The notes under the pieces are model-generated. The model had not been told where the DNA came from, did no database searches, and saw only the letters and a program-made list of their open reading frames with translations. A program made the translations under genes and the position numbers. 10,419 bases of DNA from Chroococcidiopsidaceae cyanobacterium CP_BM_RX_35 (GTDB taxonomy: Bacteria; Cyanobacteriota; Cyanobacteriia; Cyanobacteriales; Chroococcidiopsidaceae): NCBI GenBank assembly GCA_019242465.1, contig JAFAVL010000833.1, forward strand, positions 1-10,419, given 5' to 3'. How positions within the stretch are numbered: position 1 is the first letter of the stretch; the number at the start of each line of letters is the position of its first letter. Below, one piece after another: positions 1 to 6,946 of this stretch.

Positions 1-2169
1 GGTGTGATTAGTGGCAATATCAATATCCTGAAACTTGAGCATCTCTATCACTTGGTCGGTGATAAGGATTCTGTTGAGCGTTTGGGTGAAATTATGTTTC
101 CCAGACGTTGGGCAATCTTCTTCCTGTCTTACTGGAACCGAGCTAAGCGCTTGGGCAAAATTAGCTTTGTTTCTTTAGGACCAGTCGGTCATCAGCTACC
201 AGGCGGTCTTATGGACCCTAACCAATACTTGCCAGACGGTCGCAGCTTTTTACAGCAAACTATTGATTTAGTATCACGGATTTTAAAAGGAAATTTGTTC
301 ATGACTGGACAATCCACGGCGCGAAAAATCAGCAACTACGAACTTTACCAGCAAGCAAGTTTTAACCACCCAAGCTATTATCCCCTCACTCAATCTGTTT
401 CACCAGAGCTTTATCAAGTGATTGCAACATGGATGGGCCGCTTGATTTTGCCTACTCCAGAACAGCGGCAGCATGTGAGGGGTGCCTTGTTTGAAGTTTA
501 CCATGCTGATAGTGCCCATGAGCATTTAGTTGGGCAAGTCGTAAATCTAAGGTGGAGTGATAACCCACAAGTACAAGCTTATGTCCGGGCTGTAACGAAA
601 AATGTTGAATTCAACGCGCAGGCAGAGTACAACAGCAAGCAAGGGATAATTCATCCCAAGCGCCTGAATCATTGGCAAAAGGTTGATCCACTGGAGTCAT
701 TGGCTGGCTCAAGACCAAATGATGATGTGATTGTGATGCTGCACGAGCCAGTGCTAGTTGAAGCAAGCTTTGGTCCAGGTTCAAAAGACGAATCATCTGT
801 AAATTTATACATTAGCCGCGAACCTGTTCAGATAACGGGACGATTTTATGGATTGGTGCAATTTTTGCAGTCCGTAGACTCTGATGCTAAACGATCCGAT
901 CAATTCCGGGTGGTTCACTTTAATCGCATCTCTCGCCAATTTGATGGGGTGGAAGAAACTGTTCGATTGCCCCAGCCGATCGCAAATAAATATGGCGCTT
1001 TTCCCTCAACCAGCCGCAACATTGAAAAGTCTCCCCTAAACCCAGGGGGTTGGTATATATATGGTGCAAAGGCTGATGACGGTATGTTTGCGGTACAAGG
1101 ACTTGCCCCACGTGCCCTGTTGCAACTCCAGCCAGAGCGAGTCATTTTTGGTAAAGAGGAAGCAATGCACTACCTTAAAAAACAGTCCTGGGCAAATATT
1201 GCCACCCAGAAGGGACGGGTGTCATCCGTTCTTTTGTGTTCCGAGCAGCAAGACACTCAAGGCAACGCCTGTGATAGCTCCAGCGACTCAAGAGCGCAAG
1301 CTCAACAGGCAATTCATTCATGGCAGGAAGGCGATCGCGCCCTGGTCATTCATATGTATGGTGGCATTGGTGGCAAAAAGCGAGAAAACGCGGTCAAGAG
1401 TCCTATCTACTTTGGTCATTTTGCTTTTGGTGTAGCGCGAGTGGTGCGAGAACCATTAAATGATGAGTTACGTTTTGACATTGAGTACCACCAGGTTTAT
1501 ACCCACAACGACAATGGAATAATTGCAGGCACACTTCATTGGTCTCGCTATATGGGTGATCGCCAGTTTGGGTGGTTGGGGATTCGCCCCACTTCAGACA
1601 TCCTGATCAAACTAGATGCCTTCACAGAAGATTATGACGTTATGGGCGTTCAAAGATCTGCACTGACCGATCTAGGGCGTCAGCTAGAAGCAATGACGGC
1701 GCGTTATCGAATTGGTAACGGTACGGGCGGCACTTACACTGAACCAGCAAACAACTGTGTTCAGGATTCTAATCAGGCATTGTATGCCAGTATTAAGCAA
1801 TTACAGACATTCATTCAGTCCCATCCAGATACTATTCAAGACTGGTCAAAGCATCATCCTGAAAAAGCTGAACGCTTTGAGCAATTGGTAAAGTTGGAGA
1901 CATCTCTCAAAAGCAAACTGCTACCTTTTGGTAAACCCCGTCGGGATTGGAAGAATAACGAGTATATGTTGGGAATTAGTCTAGAAGATCATTTGTTGAG
2001 CAACTTGTTAAGGGCTTTACTCAGCTGGCGAACAACGTTACCTCTGTTAGCAACTAATGCAATCGTCGAAATCTTTCTTTCACAAGGGGCAGAAATATGG
2101 GTGCTACGTACTAATCAGGTTGGTGGTTTCGATCCTGATATTGAACCAGTTGCTCCCACTACTTTTTAA
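1..2169 (+). CDS. Large conserved protein with permuted papain-like His/Cys motif (5' partial)
   Basis: The frame is open from the first base. A GTG at 4 could be an initiator, but no stop or ribosome site precedes it, so the gene probably begins upstream. Residues below count from that GTG (721 aa). The first ~360 residues are a soluble-looking region with no clear transmembrane segment. Further on, FGHFAFGVARV places a His at 472 and ANNCVQDSNQAL places a Cys at 585. A His after 'FG' followed ~110 residues later by an 'NNC' Cys is the order found in circularly permuted papain-like families (LRAT, DUF830, DUF4105/Lnb). The C-terminus (LRTNQVGGFDPDIEP) looks strongly constrained. I have a weak memory of similar large cyanobacterial proteins labelled 'predicted Abi (CAAX) family protease', but no CAAX-protease membrane motifs are visible here. 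Residues ~418-435 are a Ser/Gln-rich insert encoded by repeat-like DNA. The gene is surely real; its activity is inference. Confidence 0.8.
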   Translation, partial: GVISGNINILKLEHLYHLVGDKDSVERLGEIMFPRRWAIFFLSYWNRAKRLGKISFVSLGPVGHQLPGGLMDPNQYLPDGRSFLQQTIDLVSRILKGNLFMTGQSTARKISNYELYQQASFNHPSYYPLTQSVSPELYQVIATWMGRLILPTPEQRQHVRGALFEVYHADSAHEHLVGQVVNLRWSDNPQVQAYVRAVTKNVEFNAQAEYNSKQGIIHPKRLNHWQKVDPLESLAGSRPNDDVIVMLHEPVLVEASFGPGSKDESSVNLYISREPVQITGRFYGLVQFLQSVDSDAKRSDQFRVVHFNRISRQFDGVEETVRLPQPIANKYGAFPSTSRNIEKSPLNPGGWYIYGAKADDGMFAVQGLAPRALLQLQPERVIFGKEEAMHYLKKQSWANIATQKGRVSSVLLCSEQQDTQGNACDSSSDSRAQAQQAIHSWQEGDRALVIHMYGGIGGKKRENAVKSPIYFGHFAFGVARVVREPLNDELRFDIEYHQVYTHNDNGIIAGTLHWSRYMGDRQFGWLGIRPTSDILIKLDAFTEDYDVMGVQRSALTDLGRQLEAMTARYRIGNGTGGTYTEPANNCVQDSNQALYASIKQLQTFIQSHPDTIQDWSKHHPEKAERFEQLVKLETSLKSKLLPFGKPRRDWKNNEYMLGISLEDHLLSNLLRALLSWRTTLPLLATNAIVEIFLSQGAEIWVLRTNQVGGFDPDIEPVAPTTF
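1256..1302 (+). repeat. In-gene dispersed repeat copy shared with dnaX
   Basis: Bases 1256-1280 match the reverse complement of 7658-7682 at 23 of 25 positions. Bases 1287-1302 match the reverse complement of 7127-7142 at 16 of 16. Bases 1276-1284 (AGCTCCAGC) also recur, reverse-complemented, at 7159-7167. The stretch encodes the Ser/Gln-rich insert of the host protein. Matching pieces in an unrelated gene, in the same order, indicate a dispersed repeat family rather than homology of the proteins. Confidence 0.6.
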
Positions 2170-2661
2170 TTAGCGGTAGTTGGTAAATTGGAGCGCAAAG
2201 GACCAGTCTTCTTGCTTGAGGCGTTGGATGACAGTTTGAAGATCATCTTTGGTTTTACTAGAAACTCGCACAGCATCCCCCTGAATCGAGGCTTGTACCT
2301 TTTTGAATTCGTCTCGAATCAACTTAGTAATCTGTTTAGCGTTTTCCTGACTAATGCCTCTTTTCAGCTTAATTTCTTGCCGAACGCGGTTGCCGCTAGC
2401 AGAATCAACTTTGCCATAGTCGAAGATTTTCAGTGAGAGGTTGCGCTTGGCAGCTTTTTCTCGCAATACAGTATGAACTGAGTCTAAAGTGAACTCGCTG
2501 TCTGTGTTGATGGTAATACCTTGGTCGCTCAACTCTAGTGTGGTTTGAGTATCTTTGAGGTCATAGCGGCTTTTAATTTCCCGCACTGTTTGGTCAACGG
2601 CATTTACCAATTCTTGCTGGTCAAAGTCGCTAACAATATCGAAGGAATAGGTGGAAGCCAT
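2170..2661 (-). CDS. yajQ: YajQ-family nucleotide (cyclic di-GMP) binding protein
   Basis: This 163-aa protein is full length for the YajQ/UPF0234 family. The N-terminus ([13 protein letters not shown]), the central [13 protein letters not shown] and the C-terminal [14 protein letters not shown] are family hallmarks. YajQ proteins are cytosolic and fold as two ferredoxin-like (RNP-type) domains. A Xanthomonas member binds cyclic di-GMP and modulates a transcription factor, while others were first described as nucleic-acid binding; the ligand in cyanobacteria is not shown by sequence. The ATG at 2661 is supported by the conserved N-terminus, although no purine-rich ribosome site precedes it and the leader is pyrimidine-rich. 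The stop codon directly abuts the stop of the convergent plus-strand gene. It is last in the minus-strand run, separated from the MAPEG gene by a 107-bp gap carrying a nested palindrome. Confidence 0.95.
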   Translation of the reverse strand: MASTYSFDIVSDFDQQELVNAVDQTVREIKSRYDLKDTQTTLELSDQGITINTDSEFTLDSVHTVLREKAAKRNLSLKIFDYGKVDSASGNRVRQEIKLKRGISQENAKQITKLIRDEFKKVQASIQGDAVRVSSKTKDDLQTVIQRLKQEDWSFALQFTNYR

Positions 2662-2667
2662 GGAGAG

Positions 2668-2683
2668 GTGAGGAGTGAGGAGT
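2668..2683. repeat. Short heptanucleotide tandem repeat
   Basis: GTGAGGA occurs twice in tandem plus two further bases, immediately upstream of yajQ. It reads as ACTCCTC units on the yajQ strand. It resembles the short tandem heptamers (STRR-type) known from cyanobacterial intergenic DNA, but with only 2.3 copies the assignment is tentative. It makes up the leader just before the yajQ ATG, where a ribosome site would be expected. Confidence 0.4.
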
Positions 2684-2693
2684 TTAAACTTGC

Positions 2694-2733
2694 GGAAAGT
2701 CTGAGCGGAGGCTTCCTCCGATTAGAACTTTCC
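2694..2733. repeat. Nested palindromic intergenic repeat
   Basis: An outer 7-bp stem (GGAAAGT at 2694-2700 with ACTTTCC at 2727-2733) encloses a perfect inner 6-bp hairpin (CGGAGG 2706-2711, loop CTT, CCTCCG 2715-2720). The whole can form one long hairpin with a symmetric internal loop on either strand. The GGAGG-CTT-CCTCC core resembles palindromes I associate with cyanobacterial intergenic repeats. It lies between the MAPEG gene and yajQ and could act as a terminator, processing signal or mobile palindrome. It lacks a T-run on either side, so a classical terminator is not favoured. Confidence 0.65.
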
Positions 2734-2768
2734 AAGAGAACGGACTAAGGCAATATTGAAAAGGTGGC

Positions 2769-3176
2769 TTACAGGATGCTTAAAACCATTAGGGTGCCCG
2801 AACAGATGCCACCGATGCCGAACATCAGCGATCGCGCTAGGGGCACGTTGAGAACATAGAAAATTGAATATAACAACCGGGCAACGACGAAGGCGATCGC
2901 ACAAGCGGCTGCTATGTTGGAGTTTTGACCTGTTACATAAGCCATCAGTGCCGCAGCGGTAAAAATCATGAAGGCTTCAAATGAATTTTGGTGCGCCCAG
3001 GTGGCTCGTTGGGCGTAAGGTGGTAATTTATCAAACATGGCACGAGGAGCAGCCAGATCAAGCCCAACCTTTGCCCGCGCATAGCTAACAACTAAGAACG
3101 GGAGATAGATAAGTATAGCTGCGGCTGCTATACAATATAGCAAAATGGCTGAAGCTGGTAGTTGTGATAGGTTCAT
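2769..3176 (-). CDS. MAPEG-family membrane protein
   Basis: About 135 aa from the ATG at 3176. MAPEG proteins (membrane-associated proteins in eicosanoid and glutathione metabolism) are four-helix integral membrane proteins, many with glutathione transferase or peroxidase activity. The sequence has four hydrophobic segments: ~8-31, ~65-83, ~86-108 and ~112-134. It also has the family signature RATWAHQNSFEAF after the first loop (N64 and E67 conserved) and RLLYSIFYVLNVPLAR near the third helix, matching the family's R-x-Y pattern. A longer frame opens at a TTG at 3206, overlapping the upstream stop by 4 bp, but adds ten polar residues and has no ribosome site. The ATG, preceded by GGGAA, gives the usual family length. 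It sits 26 bp after the DprA-like gene and is probably co-transcribed. The substrate cannot be told from sequence. Confidence 0.85.
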   Translation of the reverse strand: MNLSQLPASAILLYCIAAAAILIYLPFLVVSYARAKVGLDLAAPRAMFDKLPPYAQRATWAHQNSFEAFMIFTAAALMAYVTGQNSNIAAACAIAFVVARLLYSIFYVLNVPLARSLMFGIGGICSGTLMVLSIL

Positions 3177-3202
3177 AATTCCCGGATTTCTTAGCCAGCT
3201 TT

Positions 3203-3742
3203 TCAATCAAAGTAAAACAGCGTCACGACTTTCCTTTGATCTTCTGCCTCCTGACAAGTCTGAAGCAGAGTGGCGCTGTCGTGAAACGCAAAGCAGATGA
3301 GCTGTTGACAGCGAGAGACAATCTCCTGATTACATAGAGCGCTAGCTTCCGCTAAAGACATTCGGTCGTTAGAAGTATTCTCCACCAGATGCATCACCTG
3401 CTCTAATTGCTGGCGCGATTCTTGTGGCTGGCGCTCTAAACTCTGAGGCAAAATCACTGTCAGTAGATTGGGATCAGCACGCATAGCGCCTCGGATGGCA
3501 GCTGAGTTGGTACCGATCGCTCCCGACGTGATCAGCCGATTGCCAGATAAAACTAGAGCATAGCTCATCATTTCAATCAAATGCTGATGGGTGAGAGGGA
3601 CGTGACGCGATCCAAGTAAAGCGATCCGCCTGGCACCAGTTTGTTGGATCGTCGCCAGTTCTTGCGCTAGGGTATCGACCTTGGTTAGCTCTTCTATTGA
3701 TGACTGACTCTGATTGATCAAAGACGGAATCGGACTAGACAA
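3203..3742 (-). CDS. Short DprA/Smf-like Rossmann-fold protein
   Basis: This 179-aa protein contains only the nucleotide-binding Rossmann core of the DprA/Smf (SLOG-type) superfamily. IALLGSR (GSR at 44-46) matches the first strand and loop of DprA. SGAIGTNSAAIRGAM (73-87) matches the DprA signature of the form SGxARGIDaaAHrGAL, with T-N-S-A-A replacing the usual I-D-A-A. Full DprA, which loads RecA on single-stranded DNA during transformation, is ~300-370 aa with flanking SAM and winged-helix domains, both absent here. Similar cyanobacterial proteins are annotated 'DNA recombination-mediator protein A'; that function is inherited by similarity and untested here. The start is a TTG at 3742 with no evident ribosome site, so the exact N-terminus is uncertain; nothing conserved precedes about residue 25. 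It lies 47 bp downstream of the BioD-like gene on the same strand. Confidence 0.85.
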   Translation of the reverse strand: MSSPIPSLINQSQSSIEELTKVDTLAQELATIQQTGARRIALLGSRHVPLTHQHLIEMMSYALVLSGNRLITSGAIGTNSAAIRGAMRADPNLLTVILPQSLERQPQESRQQLEQVMHLVENTSNDRMSLAEASALCNQEIVSRCQQLICFAFHDSATLLQTCQEAEDQRKVVTLFYFD

Positions 3743-3789
3743 CCAAGCTATTTTAGCAGACAGAGTCTGTACCGCAGCAAAATGAATAG

Positions 3790-4881
3790 CTACGGCAACG
3801 CCACTGCTGGGCTTAACTCCAGTTGAGATAACAAGCGGTCAGCATCAAAATGCGCTTGCATCAGCTCGCGAATGCACTGCACTTTAATTGGTTCGTGTAG
3901 ACGGACTTGACCAAAGGTGCGGTTAACAATTTCGACTGTTGTTAGGGTATCGAGATCGACCGACAGAATTGGAATTTCTAGCTCTTCAGCACGGCTTTTA
4001 ATGAAAGGGGGAGGGGGGAGCTGTCCAGTCAGGATCAAGCAGTGGGTGGAAGTTTCCAACGCTGCCAACTGGATCTCGACACGGTCGCCCCCCGTGACTA
4101 CCGCCATGTTCTGCCGCTTGCGGAAATATTTCAATGCAGCATTGACATTCATCGCACCAATTGCCAAACTTTCCACCATCAAATCCAGCCGATCTGGGCG
4201 ACAGAGAACTTCTGCTTGCAGTTGATGTACTAATTCTGCAACGCTGACACTCCGTAGTAGGTTGTTTTTTGGCAGCATTCCCAAGACAGGAATACCTTGC
4301 TGCTCCAAAAACGGGCGCATATCAGTGTTAACCGCTTCTAACTGCTCAGGCGGAATATCGTTGATTAAAACCCCAATCAGGCGGTCACCCAAGCGCTGCT
4401 TGGCAGACAACAGTGCCTCTACGAAGAAAACAGATTTGTAACGAGCAACTAAAATAGCGGCTGCGTCTACAGCTTCAGCCACTTGCAGTAAGGACAAGTC
4501 AAACAGGCTACCTTCCTCCAAGTTACTAGGACCTTCCAGTAACACCAGATCTCCTACTGACATTTGGAGATATTGCCTTGTTTTTTGCCGATAATCGGTT
4601 CTATCTTCACCCCTTAGCCGCCTTTGAACTGCTGCTTCATCTAGAACCAGGAGGGTTGGCAGTAGCTGGTTCTCAGGCAGATTTAGACTCTTGGTTACAA
4701 ATTGGACATCTGCCTCTACGGCGGACGCTGGCAATTCATCCGACCGGGTTCCTAGCGGTTTTCCGTAGGCAATATCCAATCCTTTTTGCTGTAGTTGATG
4801 AGTTAAACCGAGGATTGTCGCCGACTTTCCACTGTATGCCTCAGTTGACCCAATCAGCAAATATTTGGCAGATTTTGGCAC
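3790..4881 (-). CDS. BioD-like P-loop / DRTGG-domain protein (phosphotransacetylase N-terminal family)
   Basis: This 363-aa protein resembles the N-terminal part of long phosphotransacetylases but has no PTA/PTB catalytic domain. Residues ~5-215 are a dethiobiotin-synthetase-like P-loop domain with a Walker A variant GSTEAYSGKS (11-20), and VLLEGPSNLEEG corresponds to the BioD 'EG' motif. Residues ~220-330 are a DRTGG-type domain with VVTGGDRVEIQL (TGGDR at 263-267). Because the acetyltransferase domain is missing, the common label 'phosphotransacetylase family' should not be read as enzyme activity. A nucleotide-dependent regulatory or sensing role is more plausible but unproven. The GTG start at 4881 is well supported by AAGGAG seven bases upstream. 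It lies between ebsA (95 bp upstream) and the DprA-like gene (47 bp downstream), all on the minus strand. Confidence 0.88.
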   Translation of the reverse strand: MPKSAKYLLIGSTEAYSGKSATILGLTHQLQQKGLDIAYGKPLGTRSDELPASAVEADVQFVTKSLNLPENQLLPTLLVLDEAAVQRRLRGEDRTDYRQKTRQYLQMSVGDLVLLEGPSNLEEGSLFDLSLLQVAEAVDAAAILVARYKSVFFVEALLSAKQRLGDRLIGVLINDIPPEQLEAVNTDMRPFLEQQGIPVLGMLPKNNLLRSVSVAELVHQLQAEVLCRPDRLDLMVESLAIGAMNVNAALKYFRKRQNMAVVTGGDRVEIQLAALETSTHCLILTGQLPPPPFIKSRAEELEIPILSVDLDTLTTVEIVNRTFGQVRLHEPIKVQCIRELMQAHFDADRLLSQLELSPAVALP

Positions 4882-4888
4882 TCACTAA

Positions 4889-4894
4889 CTCCTT
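4889..4894 (-). promoter_or_regulatory. Ribosome binding site of the BioD-like gene
   Basis: On the minus strand AAGGAG lies seven bases before the GTG at 4881. It is the clearest Shine-Dalgarno site in the window and decides the non-ATG start. Confidence 0.75.
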
Positions 4895-4976
4895 ATTTCA
4901 AAAACTTGAGCCGAACCCGGCCTTTCCATCTATTTTAAGTCCAACCTCCTACTACGTCAGTTAAGCGCCAAGACGC

Positions 4977-5351
4977 CTACTCATCTATGCGTAGCAGTTT
5001 CCGATAGAACACTGTGGGGAAATCGGTGGTGCGATCGCGATTAAAATTCAAAATGACATCAATTAAGTAATCAACTAACTCAGAGGTTGCCATTATGATT
5101 TCGTAACTCAGCTCTGCGTTGCCATCGAACTGCAACCGACAACGTGTTAAGTCTACAGGCAGAGTCGAGATATTCCAGGTTGCTACGAAAGGTATATTAT
5201 CACTGCCTTCAATCTTGCGCTGTCCCTCTAGCACACCTCTCTGATAGAGACTGAGGGCTATAGGTAAAATCGTGCGCTTGTTACCCTGAAAATATGGCAG
5301 ATAAAAACTGACATATTTTTGCTCAGCTGGTTTTAGCTTATCAATAGACAT
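4977..5351 (-). CDS. ebsA: Type IV pilus biogenesis protein EbsA
   Basis: This 124-aa protein matches, from memory, the small cyanobacterial protein EbsA (essential for biofilm self-suppression A, described in Synechococcus elongatus). Recognisable stretches are YLPYFQGNKRTILPIALSLY, EGQRKIEG, FVATWNISTLPVDLTRC, QFDGNAELSYE and the C-terminal FYRKLLRI. There is no signal peptide or membrane helix, which fits a cytoplasmic partner. In S. elongatus EbsA associates with the pilus assembly ATPase PilB and the Hfq homologue, and is needed for pilus assembly and the secretion that represses biofilm formation. The ATG at 5351 is preceded by GAGG eleven bases upstream. It is the first gene of the minus-strand run and is divergent from mgdA across 167 bp, so a promoter is expected in that gap. 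The family call is recognition by eye. Confidence 0.85.
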   Translation of the reverse strand: MSIDKLKPAEQKYVSFYLPYFQGNKRTILPIALSLYQRGVLEGQRKIEGSDNIPFVATWNISTLPVDLTRCRLQFDGNAELSYEIIMATSELVDYLIDVILNFNRDRTTDFPTVFYRKLLRIDE

Positions 5352-5421
5352 ACTTTGTTCTTCCTCAGTTTCTGTTTTTCGCCCTCCAAATCGAGTCTAG
5401 TTTAGCCTTGAAGCCAGATTT

Positions 5422-5439
5422 CAGCTCAAAATTGAGCTG
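5422..5439. promoter_or_regulatory. Inverted repeat in the ebsA/mgdA divergent gap
   Basis: CAGCTCAA (5422-5429) and TTGAGCTG (5432-5439) are perfect reverse complements separated by two bases. Pairing can extend three more bases outward if one G-T pair is allowed. It lies between two divergent genes, about 35 bp upstream of the candidate mgdA -10 box. A dimeric regulator site or a transcribed hairpin in the ebsA leader are both possible; which regulator is unknown. Confidence 0.45.
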
Positions 5440-5473
5440 GAAACTCTCGGTCAAGAAGTGTAAAGATGTCGGA

Positions 5474-5479
5474 TACAAT
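5474..5479 (+). promoter_or_regulatory. Candidate -10 box for mgdA
   Basis: TACAAT lies 39 bases upstream of the mgdA ATG and differs from the sigma-70-type consensus at one base. No good -35 hexamer is present at 16-18 bp; the nearest is GTCAAG at 18 bp. Transcription would start near 5486, giving a leader of about 33 bases. Confidence 0.35.
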
Positions 5480-5518
5480 TAGAGCAGCACCAGCTTTTAT
5501 TGTTGAATACGGTGACCT

Positions 5519-6946
5519 ATGCCAGCGAATTCCTGGCCCGAAAATGATTCTTACAGCGAGCTTGATGCGATTGGCTCCTTGCTATCTGACCTGTCTGAGC
5601 CTCAAGAGGTATTGGTAGAGAAATGGCACTCAAAGTCAAACGGGTCTTGCTACGAGGGTCGTAGGCGCAAAGCAGCTGTTGTTCTTACCATTGTCTGGAG
5701 TGGCACAATCGCCCTACATTTGGTTTCCTGGGGGTCTTGGTTCGTCTTGGGTCTGACTACTATGTTCGGGATTCATGTCCTGCGCGTGGTTTTTGCTCGA
5801 CCTCACAGCGAACCCAAACCATTGTCAGACGAAGACTTAGCGGATTGTCCTCACATCTCCTTACTAGTAGCAGCGAAAAATGAGGAAGCAGTTATTGGCA
5901 ACCTAATTAGAGAGTTGTGTAGTTTAGACTACCCCGATGCTCGGTATGAAGTTTGGGTGATTGACGACAACAGTACTGACAAAACGCCAGTGTTGTTGGA
6001 GCAGATGCAGCGGGAATACGAACATTTGAAGGTACTGCGGCGACCTGTGGGGGCTGGTGGTGGCAAGTCTGGGGCGCTGAATCAAGTGTTGCCGCTGACA
6101 CAGGGAGAGATTTTAGCAGTATTTGATGCCGATGCTCAGGTATCCCCAGATTTGCTGCGACGAGTCCTGCCGCTGTTTAAACGTGAAGAGGTGGGGGCCG
6201 TACAGGTGCGGAAAGTGATCGCCAACGCCAACACCAATTTCTGGACTCAAGGTCAACTGGCAGAAGTAACAGCTTTGGATACCTATGTCCAGCAGCAGCG
6301 AGTTGCTATCGGTGGTATTGGCGAATTGCGAGGCAATGGTCAGTTCATTCGACGAACAGCCTTAGAGCGTTGCAACGGCTGGAACGAGCAGACTATTACA
6401 GATGACCTAGACCTCACCTTTCGCTTGCACCTAGATCGCTGGGATATCGAGGTGTTAGGTAGTCCAGCAGTGGAGGAAGAAGGTGTAACGAGCGCCATTT
6501 CTTTATGGCACCAGCGTAACCGTTGGGCAGAAGGAGGATATCAGCGCTATTTGGATTACTGGCGACCGATTGTCCGCAATCGGATGGGTACGCGCAAAAC
6601 CTTTGATCTGTTCATTTTTATGCTCAGTCAGTATATTCTGCCAACAGCCGGAGTACCTGACGTTATGATGGCAATTGCGCGGAACCGCCCTCCAGTTTTA
6701 ATGCCAGTTACTAGTCTCTGGATGACGCTCTCTCTAATGGGGATGTTTATCGGGTTAAGGCGCGTCCGTAAATCAGAGAAACTGAGTGTTTCTACATTTT
6801 TTGTCACTCTGCTTCAGGCGCTACACGGTACTACATATATGCTCCACTGGTTGGCGGTTATAGCTAGTACTACCGCTCGGATGTCAGTGCGACCAAAGCG
6901 ACTGAAATGGGTCAAAACTATACATCGGGGAGGCAAAGAGCGGTAA
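5519..6946 (+). CDS. mgdA: Monoglucosyldiacylglycerol synthase (GT2 family glycosyltransferase)
   Basis: The 475-aa protein matches the length and layout of Synechocystis Sll1377 (MgdA), a membrane enzyme that transfers glucose from UDP-glucose to diacylglycerol. This is the first step of cyanobacterial galactolipid synthesis; an epimerase then converts the product to MGDG, the main thylakoid lipid. Two hydrophobic segments (~52-90) precede the GT2 catalytic domain. That domain shows ISLLVAAKNEE, DDNS (149-152), the metal-binding DAD (203-205), TDDLDL with the acidic pair at 295-296, and the processive-type QRNRW (332-336). Three or so further membrane segments follow (~370-390, ~395-415, ~430-450), then a basic tail. 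The ATG at 5519 follows GGTGA at close spacing. The gene stands alone on the plus strand, divergent from ebsA and convergent with dnaX. Other GT2 enzymes share the motifs, but full-length similarity favours MgdA. Confidence 0.9.
   Translation: MPANSWPENDSYSELDAIGSLLSDLSEPQEVLVEKWHSKSNGSCYEGRRRKAAVVLTIVWSGTIALHLVSWGSWFVLGLTTMFGIHVLRVVFARPHSEPKPLSDEDLADCPHISLLVAAKNEEAVIGNLIRELCSLDYPDARYEVWVIDDNSTDKTPVLLEQMQREYEHLKVLRRPVGAGGGKSGALNQVLPLTQGEILAVFDADAQVSPDLLRRVLPLFKREEVGAVQVRKVIANANTNFWTQGQLAEVTALDTYVQQQRVAIGGIGELRGNGQFIRRTALERCNGWNEQTITDDLDLTFRLHLDRWDIEVLGSPAVEEEGVTSAISLWHQRNRWAEGGYQRYLDYWRPIVRNRMGTRKTFDLFIFMLSQYILPTAGVPDVMMAIARNRPPVLMPVTSLWMTLSLMGMFIGLRRVRKSEKLSVSTFFVTLLQALHGTTYMLHWLAVIASTTARMSVRPKRLKWVKTIHRGGKER

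Noticed and set aside
1061..1435. A 124-codon plus-strand frame overlapping the first gene.
   Set aside because: It lies wholly inside a well-conserved-looking gene in another frame, has no ribosome site, and its composition reads as shadow translation.
2769..3206. A longer MAPEG start at TTG 3206 overlapping the upstream stop by 4 bp.
   Set aside because: There is no ribosome site, and the extra ten residues are outside the family's usual N-terminus. The ATG at 3176 is preferred.
4713..4769. Near-inverted ends (CCTCTACGG and CCGTAGG) bracketing 41 bases inside the BioD-like gene, suggesting a small inserted element.
   Set aside because: One end lies on codons for GKPLG, which look conserved in the family, and one side needs extra bases to pair. 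Chance is a sufficient explanation.
4578..4964. A 128-codon plus-strand frame opposite the BioD-like gene.
   Set aside because: It is antisense to a gene with a clear start, ribosome site and domain motifs, and resembles no protein pattern.
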